A DNA stretch of 64,000 bases from Nocardia sp. NRRL S-836 (GTDB taxonomy: Bacteria; Actinomycetota; Actinomycetes; Mycobacteriales; Pseudonocardiaceae): NCBI RefSeq assembly GCF_001279525.1, contig NZ_LGDY01000164.1, forward strand, positions 94,034-158,033, in the 5' to 3' direction. Under the pieces are notes generated by a model. It was not told the origin of the DNA. It searched no databases and was given only the letters and a program-made list of their open reading frames with translations. Shown in pieces: positions 16,844 to 25,552 of this stretch. Numbering within the stretch: the stretch's first letter is position 1; every line of letters starts with the position of its first letter. The translations under genes were made by a program, and so were the position numbers.

Positions 16844-18957
16844 GGTTCCCACTCCCGCGGGAACTCCCCCGGCGTGCACGGCACGCCGAAGTGGTCGCCG
16901 GTGGCGAAGTCCGCACCCGCGGCATGCCACCACCGCGCCTGCTCCGCGCTGACGATCCCGTCGACGGCGACCGACACGCCCCTCTCCCGCAACAACGGCA
17001 GCAGCGCAGCCACGTACGGCGAGCGGGACGTCACAAGCCCGCGGGCCACGCGCACGGCCTGCACCGGCAGGTCGGAGGCGAGCAGGCCGAAGTCCAGCGG
17101 CCCCAGCCCGAAGTCGTCGATCCCGGTCAGCACGCCCATGCGGGCCAGCACCGCGACGTTGTCGGCGGCGTCGGCCATCGGCAGCACCCCGCCGGGCACG
17201 CTGATCATCAACCGGTCGGCGGGCAGCCCGGTCTGGTCGAGCACCCCCACCACCCGTGAGACCAGGTCGGCGTCGGCCGACTGGTGCGCGGTGAGCCGCA
17301 CGGCCAGCGCCCGGTCGGACTGCCCGCTCTGCCGCCACCACATCGACTGGCCGGCGGCGACGCGCAGCACCCACTCGCCCAGCGGCAGGATCAGCCCGGT
17401 CTGCTCGGCCAGTGCCGCGCACCGGTCGTGGCCCAGCGCGGCGGAGTCCGGCCGCTCCCAGTGCATCGCGGCCTCGACGCCGACGACCGCACCGTCCGCC
17501 AGGCCGACCACCGGCCGGTACCGCACGGTGATCTCGCCGTTCTCCCACGCGCTCGGCATCTGCACGGCCAGCGCGTCGTCCTGGCGTTCCTCGGCGTCCT
17601 GACCGGCGTGGAACAGCTCCCACTGACCGCGCCGGCCCTGCTTGGCCTTGCGCAACGCCCGTTCCGCGGAACGCAGCACGTCGAGCGGCTCCGCGTCGGC
17701 GTCCGGCCGGTGCACGACGCCGGCGCTCACCGACACCGCCAGCCCGTGACCGTCCACATAGGTCGGTTCGAGCAGCAGGTCCTCGTTGATGCTCTTCATG
17801 ATCGTGTCGATGCCCGGCGTGCTCGCCGTGTTCTCCACCAGGACGCCGAACTCGTCGGTGCCGAACCGGGCGATCATGACCTTCTCGGCCGCCAGCAACA
17901 CCTTCAGCCGCCCGGTCACGTGCTGCAGCAGCCGGTCGACCACGCGGCCACCGAAGCTGTCGCGCAGCATGCCGAACGCGTCGAGGTCCAGGTGGAAGAC
18001 CGTGATGCCGTGCTCGGGATCGCCCTTGCGCAGCGCGATCTCCAGCTGCGTGGTGAAGAACTGCCGGTTCGGCAGCCCGGTCAGCACGTCGTGCAGCGCC
18101 TGCCGCTGCAGCTCACCCTGCAACAGCGCCAGCTCGGTGCCGTCCTCGACCACCACGACGAAGTGGATCGGCTCGTCGTCGGCGCCGCGCAGCAGCGACG
18201 CGGTCAGCGTCACGCGGGCGGTCTCACCGTCGCCGCGCCGCAACCGCTGCGACTGCCGGACGCGTTCGGTGGTCCCGGCTGCCAGCTCGGCCATCGCCTC
18301 CCGCAGCATCGCGTCGAAACCGGGCTCGATCAGGTCGAGCAGCGGCACGCCGGTGAGCTCGTCCGGCGTCTTGCCGAGGATGTCGCCGATGGCCGCGTTC
18401 ACCTGCAGCAACCGGCCGTCCGGGTCGACGATCAGCACGCCGTTGGTGGACGACGTGACCACCTCGTTGAACCGGGCCTCGCTCTCCTTGAGGTTCCAGT
18501 TGGCGTCGCGGACCGCCTTGAGCAACGACCTCTGCAGGCTTTCCTGCTGCGCCAGCACGGACTCGGTGTTCGCGGCGGTGAAACCGACGCCGAGCGCGCC
18601 GACGGCGAGCGCGATCCGTTCCGCGTACCGCTCGACGGGCTGGAACTCCGGCAGGGCCAGCAGCCCCTTGCCGAGCACCTCCGCGGTGCACCGCAGCCCG
18701 ATCTTGCCCAGGTGCCCCAGCGCGGCCAGGTCCGCGCCGGCCGCCTCGATCGGGGCGGTGGTGAACGGGTCGGCGTGCAGCAGCGAGCACAGCACGTCGA
18801 GCCGGCCGCGCAGCTCCTCGTCGAGGTCGGCGCTGCCCAGCGGAATCGTCACGGAGCTGAGCAGGCGGTACGACCATTTCCGGGCCAGCGTCAACCGCGC
18901 CCTGGCGTTGTCCTGAGGCGAGGGCGTGACGCCGGGCATTCGACTCGGGTTGGGCAT
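16837..18957 (-). CDS. PAS-GGDEF-EAL protein (cassette copy A)
   Basis: A 706-residue cytoplasmic protein. A helical N-terminal domain at about 1-145 contains LARKWSYRLLSS, followed by a coiled region, a PAS domain (about 155-275, SSTNGVLIVDPDG), a GGDEF domain and an EAL domain. The GGDEF signature reads GTDEF. In the EAL domain the EAL motif reads EAA and DDFGLG is kept, but the late E of the usual AEGVE motif is D (AVDGIVSAEQ). This suggests weak or lost c-di-GMP turnover and perhaps a binding role. Start ATG 18957; a conserved element lies 31 bp upstream. First gene of cassette copy A; its paralogue is at 22371. Confidence 0.9.
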   Translation of the reverse strand: MPNPSRMPGVTPSPQDNARARLTLARKWSYRLLSSVTIPLGSADLDEELRGRLDVLCSLLHADPFTTAPIEAAGADLAALGHLGKIGLRCTAEVLGKGLLALPEFQPVERYAERIALAVGALGVGFTAANTESVLAQQESLQRSLLKAVRDANWNLKESEARFNEVVTSSTNGVLIVDPDGRLLQVNAAIGDILGKTPDELTGVPLLDLIEPGFDAMLREAMAELAAGTTERVRQSQRLRRGDGETARVTLTASLLRGADDEPIHFVVVVEDGTELALLQGELQRQALHDVLTGLPNRQFFTTQLEIALRKGDPEHGITVFHLDLDAFGMLRDSFGGRVVDRLLQHVTGRLKVLLAAEKVMIARFGTDEFGVLVENTASTPGIDTIMKSINEDLLLEPTYVDGHGLAVSVSAGVVHRPDADAEPLDVLRSAERALRKAKQGRRGQWELFHAGQDAEERQDDALAVQMPSAWENGEITVRYRPVVGLADGAVVGVEAAMHWERPDSAALGHDRCAALAEQTGLILPLGEWVLRVAAGQSMWWRQSGQSDRALAVRLTAHQSADADLVSRVVGVLDQTGLPADRLMISVPGGVLPMADAADNVAVLARMGVLTGIDDFGLGPLDFGLLASDLPVQAVRVARGLVTSRSPYVAALLPLLRERGVSVAVDGIVSAEQARWWHAAGADFATGDHFGVPCTPGEFPREWEPR

Positions 18958-18987
18958 TCGAGGCCGCCTCGCAATGGCTCTTGAGGA

Positions 18988-19003
18988 CCGGCAGTTTACC
19001 CAC
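18988..19003 (-). promoter_or_regulatory. Conserved promoter-like element upstream of GGDEF-EAL gene A
   Basis: The 16-mer CCGGCAGTTTACCCAC (plus strand) is identical to 24483-24498. In both copies it begins 31 bp from the start codon. Read in the gene's direction it contains TAAACT, a fair -10 hexamer. Conservation extends a further 8-9 bp upstream with one indel. Confidence 0.55.
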
Positions 19004-19058
19004 GCACGGTCAGTCCCACCTCAACCGGCAGCGTGAATCATCACTCTATCGGTGTTCC

Positions 19059-19871
19059 CTATGGTTTACGACCGACCCCCGCGAACGCGATCCGGTTGAC
19101 CGCCGGGTCGTCGGAGATGTCACCGGGCCCGGAAGGTCGCCATTCGGCGTACTTGACCAGTCCCGGTTCGACCAGTTCGAAATCACCGAAGAAAGCCTCG
19201 ATCTCGTTGCGGTCCCGGTAGGCGACGTCACCGCCGCCGGCCTTGCTCATCCGGTCGGTCACGGCCCTGGCCTCGTCGTTGACGTGGTCGCCCGCCATGT
19301 GCGAGATCGCGAGGTAGCTGCCGCTGGGAAGGGCCTCGCGGTAGCGCTTGAGCAGGCCCTGCGGGTCCGCCTCGGTCGGCACCCAGTGCACCATGAACAG
19401 CAGCAGCAGGCCGATCGGCTGGTCGAAGTCGAGCAGCCGGTTCACCTCGCCGCTGCTCAGGATGCTCTCGGGGTCGCGCATGTCGGCCTGCAACACGCCG
19501 ACGCGGTCATCACCTGCGACGATCAGCTCGCCGTGCGCGACGGCCACGGGGTCGCGGTCCACGTAGACGACCCGGCAGTCGGGGGCCTGCTGCTGGGCGA
19601 CCTCGTGCACGTTGGCCACGGTCGGGATGCCGGAGCCGATGTCCAGGAACTGCCGCACGCCCTGGTCGGTCATGAACCGCACGGCGCGGCGCAGGAAGGC
19701 CCGGTTGAGCCTGGCGGCGCTGCGGGAGTGCGGCATCATCTCCTCGGCCTTGTCGCCCATCACGCGGTCGACGGCGAAGTTGTGCGCACCCCCGAGCAGG
19801 TAGTCGTAGACCCGGGCCGCACTGGGCACGGACACGTCCACGCTCTGTGGAATCCAGCTCTCGTCGGCCAC
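19059..19871 (-). CDS. SAM-dependent methyltransferase, DUF574 type (cassette copy A)
   Basis: A 270-residue Rossmann methyltransferase of the actinobacterial DUF574 (PF04672) family. It opens with the family signature VPSAARVYDYLLGGAHNF. Motif I is FLDIGSGIPT, followed by VVYVDRDPVAVAHG (acidic residue binding the SAM ribose) and LQADMRDPE. The substrate is unknown. GTG 19871 has GAAGAGG 8 nt upstream and matches the start of the paralogue at 25374, so the longer frame to 19928 is rejected. It is separated by about 100 bp from the GGDEF-EAL gene and divergent from the P450. Confidence 0.88.
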   Translation of the reverse strand: MADESWIPQSVDVSVPSAARVYDYLLGGAHNFAVDRVMGDKAEEMMPHSRSAARLNRAFLRRAVRFMTDQGVRQFLDIGSGIPTVANVHEVAQQQAPDCRVVYVDRDPVAVAHGELIVAGDDRVGVLQADMRDPESILSSGEVNRLLDFDQPIGLLLLFMVHWVPTEADPQGLLKRYREALPSGSYLAISHMAGDHVNDEARAVTDRMSKAGGGDVAYRDRNEIEAFFGDFELVEPGLVKYAEWRPSGPGDISDDPAVNRIAFAGVGRKP

Positions 19872-19894
19872 GGCGACCACCTCTTCGGGTTGTG

Positions 19895-19913
19895 GACGCA
19901 CTAGCTTAGTCAC
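19895..19913 (-). promoter_or_regulatory. Conserved promoter-like element upstream of methyltransferase A
   Basis: This 19-mer matches 25411-25429 at 18 of 19 positions. In the methyltransferase direction it contains GTGACTAAGCT with a TAAGCT hexamer that fits a -10 box, 24-32 bp from the start. Confidence 0.5.
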
Positions 19914-19950
19914 GCACACGGACGGCACAAGACGACCATCATTAGGCCGC

Positions 19951-19990
19951 CAGAGTGAACGGATGCCACCCGATCGGGTACTTCACTCTG
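19951..19990. promoter_or_regulatory. Operator-like inverted repeat between methyltransferase A and P450 A
   Basis: CAGAGTGAA (19951-19959) and TTCACTCTG (19982-19990) are exact reverse complements 22 bp apart. A 10-bp palindrome CCCGATCGGG sits between them. The position in a divergent promoter suggests a regulator site; no regulator is identified. Confidence 0.4.
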
Positions 19991-20040
19991 ACCCGAACGA
20001 CTTCTATGGTTGTCCACCTCTTTCCACGTCGCGAGGAGCG

Positions 20041-21357
20041 ATGATGTCCGTCCCGGTGGCACCGGGCAGGCTGCCATTTCTCGGGCACACTGTGCCCCTG
20101 CTGAGGAAAAGATTCGCTTTCACCAGGAATTTACGAGGTCAGGGCGATCTCGTCGAAGTTCGATTAGGACCGATGCGGGCTTATTTCGTCACCAGTCCGC
20201 AGCTGACGCACCAGGTGCTGGTCGCCGATGCACCCAAGTTCCACAAAGGCCGGATGTACGACAAGTTCCGCCCGTTCGTCGGCAACGGGCTCGCCCTGTC
20301 GAACGGGACGTTCCACCTGCGCCAGCGCCGGATGATGCAGCCGGCGTTCCACCGCGACCGGATAGCGGCCTACGCGGGCACGATGGTCCGCGCGGCGCGT
20401 GACCTGGTCGAGGGGTGGCGGCCGGGCGAGGTGCGGCGGATCGAGCAGGACATGCAGGGCCTCGCCGTCACGATCGTCGGCGAAGCGCTCTTCTCCACCG
20501 AGATCGGCGCACGCGCCATCGCCGAGGCCCGCCGCTCGGTGTTCGTGATCATCAAGAACGGGATCGTGCGCGCGCTCTCACCGGGGTTCGTCGAGAAGCT
20601 GCCCATCCAGGCCAACCGCGAGTTCGACGAGGCCATCGCCCGGATGCGCGCGATCGTGCACGAGGTCATCGCCGCGAGGCGGGCCGACGACACCGACCAC
20701 GGCGACCTGCTGTCGATGCTGTTGCGCGCCAGGGACGACGAGACCGGCGAACCGATGTCCGACGAGCAGCTCTTCGACGAGGTCATCACCCTGCTGACCG
20801 CGGGCATCGAGACCACCGCGCTGGCACTGGCGTGGATCTTCCACGAGATCGCCGCCGACCCGCTGGTGCAGCGGCGGGTGGTCGACGAGCTCGACGAGGT
20901 GCTGGCCGGGCGCGCGGTGACGTTCGACGACGTGCCGAAGCTGACCTACCTCGGCCAGGTGGCCAACGAGGTGCTGCGCAAGTACCCGATGTGGCTCGTC
21001 ATGCGCCGCACCGCCGAGGAGGTGGAGCTCGGCGGCGTCCGCCTGCCACCGGGCACCGAGGTGATCCTCAGCCCGCACACGCTGCACCACGACCCCGAGC
21101 ACTTCCCCGACCCCGAGCGCTTCGACCCGGACCGCTGGACTCCCGGGACCGCCCGGCAGCTGCCCAGGGGCGCGTTCGTCCCGTTCGGCGGCGGCATCCA
21201 CCAGTGCATCGGCAACCACTTCGCACTCACCGAGATCGTCACCGTCGTGGCGACGGTCTGTTCCCGCTACCGGCTGGTCCCCGAACGGCCGGTGCGCGTC
21301 AAGTTCACCAACGCGGCCTATCCGCACGACCTCATGATGAAGGTCGTCCCCCGCTAG
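20041..21357 (+). CDS. Cytochrome P450 (cassette copy A)
   Basis: A 438-residue soluble bacterial P450. The I-helix oxygen-binding motif is AGIETTALA, the K-helix ExxR is EVLRKYP, the PERF-like region is DPERFDPDRW, and the haem loop is FGGGIHQCIG with the Cys thiolate ligand. The N-terminal VPVAPGRLPFLGHT and the segment LSNGTFHLRQRRMMQPAFHR resemble pentalenene-oxygenase-like P450s, which act on terpenoid substrates. No terpene synthase is nearby, so the substrate is open. ATG 20041 (or 20044) follows GAGGAG; the frame upstream to 19963 is not needed. It is followed by the hydrolase 18 bp later. The redox partner is not local. Confidence 0.93.
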   Translation: MMSVPVAPGRLPFLGHTVPLLRKRFAFTRNLRGQGDLVEVRLGPMRAYFVTSPQLTHQVLVADAPKFHKGRMYDKFRPFVGNGLALSNGTFHLRQRRMMQPAFHRDRIAAYAGTMVRAARDLVEGWRPGEVRRIEQDMQGLAVTIVGEALFSTEIGARAIAEARRSVFVIIKNGIVRALSPGFVEKLPIQANREFDEAIARMRAIVHEVIAARRADDTDHGDLLSMLLRARDDETGEPMSDEQLFDEVITLLTAGIETTALALAWIFHEIAADPLVQRRVVDELDEVLAGRAVTFDDVPKLTYLGQVANEVLRKYPMWLVMRRTAEEVELGGVRLPPGTEVILSPHTLHHDPEHFPDPERFDPDRWTPGTARQLPRGAFVPFGGGIHQCIGNHFALTEIVTVVATVCSRYRLVPERPVRVKFTNAAYPHDLMMKVVPR

Positions 21358-21375
21358 CTGGAAGGTAGTTCCCCC

Positions 21376-22374
21376 ATGCGTTTCCGTCGGCTCAGCGCCG
21401 CCGTGCTGCTCGCCGCCCTCCTGCCGGTGCCCGCACCGGCGAGCGCCGCCGCGACCAGCTGCGAGGACGTCACCACGTCCGTCCAGTTCGGACTGACCAG
21501 GCAGGTGATGTACGGCAGGCTGTGCGTCCCCCAGGGCGCCACGACCGTCCAGGTGCTCGTCCCCGGCGGCACCTACACCAGCGAGTACTGGGACATCCCG
21601 GTGGAGGGCGACACCCGTTCGGTCACCCGCGCGATGAACGGCGCGGGCATCGCGACCATGGCGGTGGACCGGATCGGCACCGGCCGGAGCTCCAAACCGC
21701 TCAGCCTCCTGGTCGACGTCCCCAGCCAGGCCCAGGCCGTGCACCAGGTCGTCGAACGCCTGCGTCCGCGGTTCGCGAAGGTGTTACTGGGCGGGCACTC
21801 CATCGGCTCGGCCATCGCGATGGCCGAGGCCGGCCGGTACCACGACGTCGACGGCGTGCTGGTCACCGGCATGACACACCAGTGGGACTACGTCAGGGCG
21901 GTGCCCGCGCTGACCAACCTCATCCCCGCGACGCTCGACCCGGTGCTCGGCCTGCGCGGGCTCGACGTCGGCTACCTGACCACGGCGCCGGGCACCCGTT
22001 ACACCATGTTCCACGCGCCCGGACCGAGGATCGCGTCCGTGGTGGCCAGGGACGAGTCCACAAAGGACGTCGTGGCGGCCGGTGAGTTCGTCACCACCGC
22101 ACTCATGTCCAACCTCGTGCTCCCCGCCAGCGCCGCCATCGACGTGCCGGTGCTGACCGTGCAGACCTCTGCCGACTACTTCTGCGGCACGCCACCGCTG
22201 GGCGCCGACTGCTCCTCGTCCCGTGCGCTGGCCGCCTCGGAACGGCCGTTCTACCCCAGGGCGCCGCGCCTCGACGCCTTCGTGGTCAACGGGTACGGGC
22301 ACTGCTTCAACTTCTCGACCGAGAACGCCAACGCCTACCACGCGGCGGTCATCGGGTGGCAGCGCGGTTTCTAG
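21376..22374 (+). CDS. Secreted alpha/beta hydrolase (cassette copy A)
   Basis: A 332-residue exported protein. The signal peptide is at about 1-26 (RFRRLSAAVLLAALLPVPAP, then cleavage after ASA). The nucleophile elbow GGHSIGSA, a probable late acidic residue, and His in GYGHCFNF form the likely catalytic triad. Cys pairs (SCEDV with RLCVP, and YFCGTPPLGADC) suggest disulphides. It resembles secreted lipases or esterases of actinomycetes. The start follows GGAAGG. It ends on the palindrome CTAG, which also encodes the stop of the convergent next gene. Confidence 0.87.
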   Translation: MRFRRLSAAVLLAALLPVPAPASAAATSCEDVTTSVQFGLTRQVMYGRLCVPQGATTVQVLVPGGTYTSEYWDIPVEGDTRSVTRAMNGAGIATMAVDRIGTGRSSKPLSLLVDVPSQAQAVHQVVERLRPRFAKVLLGGHSIGSAIAMAEAGRYHDVDGVLVTGMTHQWDYVRAVPALTNLIPATLDPVLGLRGLDVGYLTTAPGTRYTMFHAPGPRIASVVARDESTKDVVAAGEFVTTALMSNLVLPASAAIDVPVLTVQTSADYFCGTPPLGADCSSSRALAASERPFYPRAPRLDAFVVNGYGHCFNFSTENANAYHAAVIGWQRGF

Positions 22375-24452
22375 AGCCGCTGCAGGAACTCGCCCGCGTC
22401 GCGCGGGACACCGAAGTGGGCGCCGATCGCGAGGTCGGCGCCCGCTGCCGCCCACCACTGCGCCTGCTGCTCGGTCTCGACGCCGTCCACGCAGATGGTC
22501 ACGCCGAGCTCGTGCACGGCCGGGATCAGCGTGGTGGAACGCGGGTCCTGGCGGCGCACCAGGTCCTCCGGCACCAGCACGGACACCACCGGCAGCTCCG
22601 AGAGCCAGGCCAGGTCCCGCGGGCCGAGGCCGAAGTCGTCCAGCGCGACGCGGATGCCCCTGGCCGCCAGCGTGCCCAGGTTCTCCGCCGCGCCGGCCAC
22701 ACCCAGCACGCCGACCGGCATGCTCAGCGTCAGCCGCTCGTGCGGCAGGCCGGTCTCCTCGACCACCTTCGCCACGCGGGAGACCAGGTCCGCGTCGGTG
22801 GCCTGGTGGCGGGTGAGCCGGACGCCGAACTGCGTGTCGAGCTCGCCGCGCTGCCGCCACCACTGGGCCTGGCCGGCCCCGATCCTGATCAGCCACTCGC
22901 CCATCGGCAGGATCAGGCCGGTCTGGTCGGCGAGCTTGGCGCAGCGGTCGGAGAGGTCCCAGTGCAGCACGGCTTCCACGCCCGCCAGCTCACCGGTCGC
23001 GAGCGCGTGCACCGGCCGGTAGGCGACGCCGATGTCGCCCTGTTCCCACGCTCCCGGCATCACGACGGCCAGTGCGTGGTCGCGCCTGCGTGCGGTGTCC
23101 TGGTTGCCGTGGAACAACTCCCACTGGCCGCGCTGGTCCTTCTTGGCCTGCCGCAGCGCCAGGTCGGCCATGCGCAGCAGCTCCGTCGGGTCCACGTCCG
23201 GTGACGGCCGGTCGACCACACCCGCGCTCACCGAGACCGCGAGCCCGTGGTCGTCCACGAAGACCGGTTCGGCCAGGTCGGCGTTGATGGCGGCCATCGT
23301 CGTCGCGACGTCCGGTGTGGTGGCGGAGTTCTCCACGACGATGCCGAACTCGTCGCCGTCGAAGCGCGCGACCATCGCCTGCTCGCGGGACAGCAACGCC
23401 CGCAGCCTGCGGGCCACGTGCTGCAGCAGCTTCTCGCCGACGCGGCCGCCGAGGCTGTTGCACACCAGGCCGAACGCGTCGAGGTCCAGGTGGAACACCG
23501 TCACGCCGAGCTCGGGGTCGGCCCTGCGCAGCACGGTCTCCAGGTGCGTGGTGAAGAACTGCCGGTTCGGCAGCCCGGTCAGCACGTCGTGCAGCGACTG
23601 CCTGCGCAGTTCTCCTTGCAGCAGCGCGAGTTCCGTGTCGTCGTCGGCGACCACGAGCACGTGGCTGGGCTTGTTGTCGCCGTCGCGCAGCAGCGACGCC
23701 GTCAGCGTCACCCTGGCCAGGTCGTCCTCGCCGCGCAGCAGGTGCAGCGGCTCGCGCTCGAACTCGCCGCGTTCGGCCAGCACGCGTTCGACCATCTCGC
23801 GGAACACCGCGACCGAGCCCGGCGCGACGAACTCCATGAGCCGGCTGCCCGGTTCGGGCCTGCGGCCGAGGATGCCGGCGATGGCGTCGTTGGCCCACAC
23901 CACCTTGCCGTCGAGACCGACGATCAGGATGCCGTTCGTCGAGGAGATCGCGATGCCCGCGAACTTGGCCTCGCTCTGCCGCTGGTCCTGCTGCGCGTCG
24001 TGGGCGGCCTTGAGCAGCGAGCGCTGCATGCTCTCCTGCTGGTCGAGGATCGAGCGGGCCCGAGCCGCGGTGAAACCGCAGGCCAAAGCGCCGATCCCGC
24101 CGACGACGCGGACCGCGTGCCGCGGGTGGGCGCGGAACTCCTCCAGGCCGAGCAGGCCCTTCCCGAGCACGTCGACCGTGCGCTTGAGGCCGGGCTCGTT
24201 CACGTAGCCGAGAGCGACGAGGCGCTCGCCGATCGCCTCGAACGGAGCAGGGTCGAACGGCTCGTTGTGCAGTGCGGCGCACAACGTGTCGAGCTGGTCA
24301 CCGAGTTCGGCGTCCAGCTCGTCCCTGCTCAGCGCGACCATCACAACGCTGCTGAGCAGGTAGCTCCACTTGCGCGCCAAGGCTTCCCGCCCGCGGAGGG
24401 CGGCGGCGTCCGCAGCTGGAGCGGCATCGGGCTTTCGGCTCGGATTCGTCAT
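22371..24452 (-). CDS. PAS-GGDEF-EAL protein (cassette copy B)
   Basis: A 693-residue paralogue of the protein at 16837, with the same domain order: a helical N-terminus (EALARKWSYLLSS), PAS (SSTNGILIVGLDG), GGDEF and EAL. Here the GGDEF motif reads DGDEF, which keeps the last four residues and is closer to consensus than copy A. The EAL motif reads EAV, with DDFGLG present and CVDGVETEQQ in place of AEGVE. The EAL domain therefore also looks degenerate. ATG 24452 aligns with the start of copy A (MTNPSR against MPNPSR). A longer frame to 24572 runs into the region of the methyltransferase and is rejected. Confidence 0.9.
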   Translation of the reverse strand: MTNPSRKPDAAPAADAAALRGREALARKWSYLLSSVVMVALSRDELDAELGDQLDTLCAALHNEPFDPAPFEAIGERLVALGYVNEPGLKRTVDVLGKGLLGLEEFRAHPRHAVRVVGGIGALACGFTAARARSILDQQESMQRSLLKAAHDAQQDQRQSEAKFAGIAISSTNGILIVGLDGKVVWANDAIAGILGRRPEPGSRLMEFVAPGSVAVFREMVERVLAERGEFEREPLHLLRGEDDLARVTLTASLLRDGDNKPSHVLVVADDDTELALLQGELRRQSLHDVLTGLPNRQFFTTHLETVLRRADPELGVTVFHLDLDAFGLVCNSLGGRVGEKLLQHVARRLRALLSREQAMVARFDGDEFGIVVENSATTPDVATTMAAINADLAEPVFVDDHGLAVSVSAGVVDRPSPDVDPTELLRMADLALRQAKKDQRGQWELFHGNQDTARRRDHALAVVMPGAWEQGDIGVAYRPVHALATGELAGVEAVLHWDLSDRCAKLADQTGLILPMGEWLIRIGAGQAQWWRQRGELDTQFGVRLTRHQATDADLVSRVAKVVEETGLPHERLTLSMPVGVLGVAGAAENLGTLAARGIRVALDDFGLGPRDLAWLSELPVVSVLVPEDLVRRQDPRSTTLIPAVHELGVTICVDGVETEQQAQWWAAAGADLAIGAHFGVPRDAGEFLQRL

Positions 24453-24482
24453 TCCCGTTGCCCTGTATGGGTTGAAGAGTGT

Positions 24483-24498
24483 CCGGCAGTTTACCCAC
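24483..24498 (-). promoter_or_regulatory. Conserved promoter-like element upstream of GGDEF-EAL gene B
   Basis: Identical in 16 bases to 18988-19003, at the same 31-bp distance from the start codon. It contains TAAACT in the gene's direction. Confidence 0.55.
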
Positions 24499-24555
24499 CA
24501 CGGGTCGGCGTCCATTGCGCCAACAGTGTGAAACCTCCACCACGGACGGGTGGTT

Positions 24556-25374
24556 TTAGTCCTTACGACCAACGCCAGCGTACAGGAACATGTTCATCGA
24601 CGCCTCGGCGGCGATGTCCCCTGGACCGTCCGGGTGCCACTCACCGCACCCGACCAGCCCGGGTTCCACCAGGTCGAACCCGTCGAACAACGCGCTGACC
24701 TGCGCGTGCGTGCGCATGTGCATCCGGTCGGCGCTCCTGCTGCGGTTCACCACGTCCGCCGCCCGGTCGACGTTCTCGTCGATCTGGTCCTTGGCGACGT
24801 GGGTCATCACCAGGAAGCTGCCGTGCGGCAAGGCGTCGCGGTAGCGGGCGACGAGCTCGCGCGGCCCGTCGTCGTCGGGCACCCAGTGCATCATGAGCAG
24901 CATCAACAGGCCGATCGGCTCGTCGAAGCGCAGCAACCGCGCGGTCTCGGCGCTGGACAGCACGGCGTCCGGGTCGCGCATGTCGGCCTGCACGACGGCC
25001 GCGTTCTCGTTGCCCCGCAACATCAGCCGGCTGTGCGCGACGGCGACCGGGTCCTTGTCGACGTAGACCACGCGCGCGGCCGGGTCGCGTGCCTGCGCCA
25101 CCTCGTGCACGTTCGCGACGGTCGGGATGCCGGAACCGACGTCGAGGAACTGCCGGACCCCTTGGCCCAGCAGGAAGTTCACCGCGCGACCGAGGAACCG
25201 GCGGTTGAGGCGCGCCACGCTGGGCAGGCCGGGCACCAGCTGCTCGATCTGCGCGCCGACCGCGCGGTCGGCGGCGAAGTTGTGCGCGCCACCGAGGATG
25301 TAGTCGTAGACGCGGGCCATGCTCGGCACGGTCGTGTCGATGCCGAGGGGAACCCAGCTCTGGGTCTCTGCCAC
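24556..25374 (-). CDS. SAM-dependent methyltransferase, DUF574 type (cassette copy B)
   Basis: A 272-residue paralogue of the methyltransferase at 19059, with VPSMARVYDYILGGAHNF, FLDVGSGIPTVANVHE, VVYVDKDPVAVAHS and VQADMRDPD. GTG 25374 follows GGAGAGG at 8 nt and gives MAETQSW, parallel to MADESW of copy A. The next upstream GTG at 25383 is inside the ribosome site. Substrate unknown. It is divergent from P450 B, and its stop lies about 100 bp before GGDEF-EAL B, the same spacing as in copy A. Confidence 0.88.
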   Translation of the reverse strand: MAETQSWVPLGIDTTVPSMARVYDYILGGAHNFAADRAVGAQIEQLVPGLPSVARLNRRFLGRAVNFLLGQGVRQFLDVGSGIPTVANVHEVAQARDPAARVVYVDKDPVAVAHSRLMLRGNENAAVVQADMRDPDAVLSSAETARLLRFDEPIGLLMLLMMHWVPDDDGPRELVARYRDALPHGSFLVMTHVAKDQIDENVDRAADVVNRSRSADRMHMRTHAQVSALFDGFDLVEPGLVGCGEWHPDGPGDIAAEASMNMFLYAGVGRKD

Positions 25375-25410
25375 GGTGGACACCTCTCCGGTTCGTGGCG
25401 GGTCCGGGAT

Positions 25411-25429
25411 GACGCACGAGCTTAGTCAC
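25411..25429 (-). promoter_or_regulatory. Conserved promoter-like element upstream of methyltransferase B
   Basis: Matches 19895-19913 at 18 of 19 positions, including the TAAGCT hexamer, and lies 37-55 bp from the start. Confidence 0.5.
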
Positions 25430-25552
25430 CCAGGCACATCCCGCGTTGCGCCATCGGAGTGACGCTGAACCACCCGTTCAGGCACTGTCGTCCTCCTCCA
25501 AACGGCTCCTAGGGTGGGCGCCCTCCCATCCGGCTGATCCGTTGGAGTGCCG

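Noticed and set aside
19963..21374. Terpene biosynthesis cluster
   Set aside because: The P450s resemble pentalenene-oxygenase-type enzymes, but no terpene synthase or prenyltransferase gene lies in the window.
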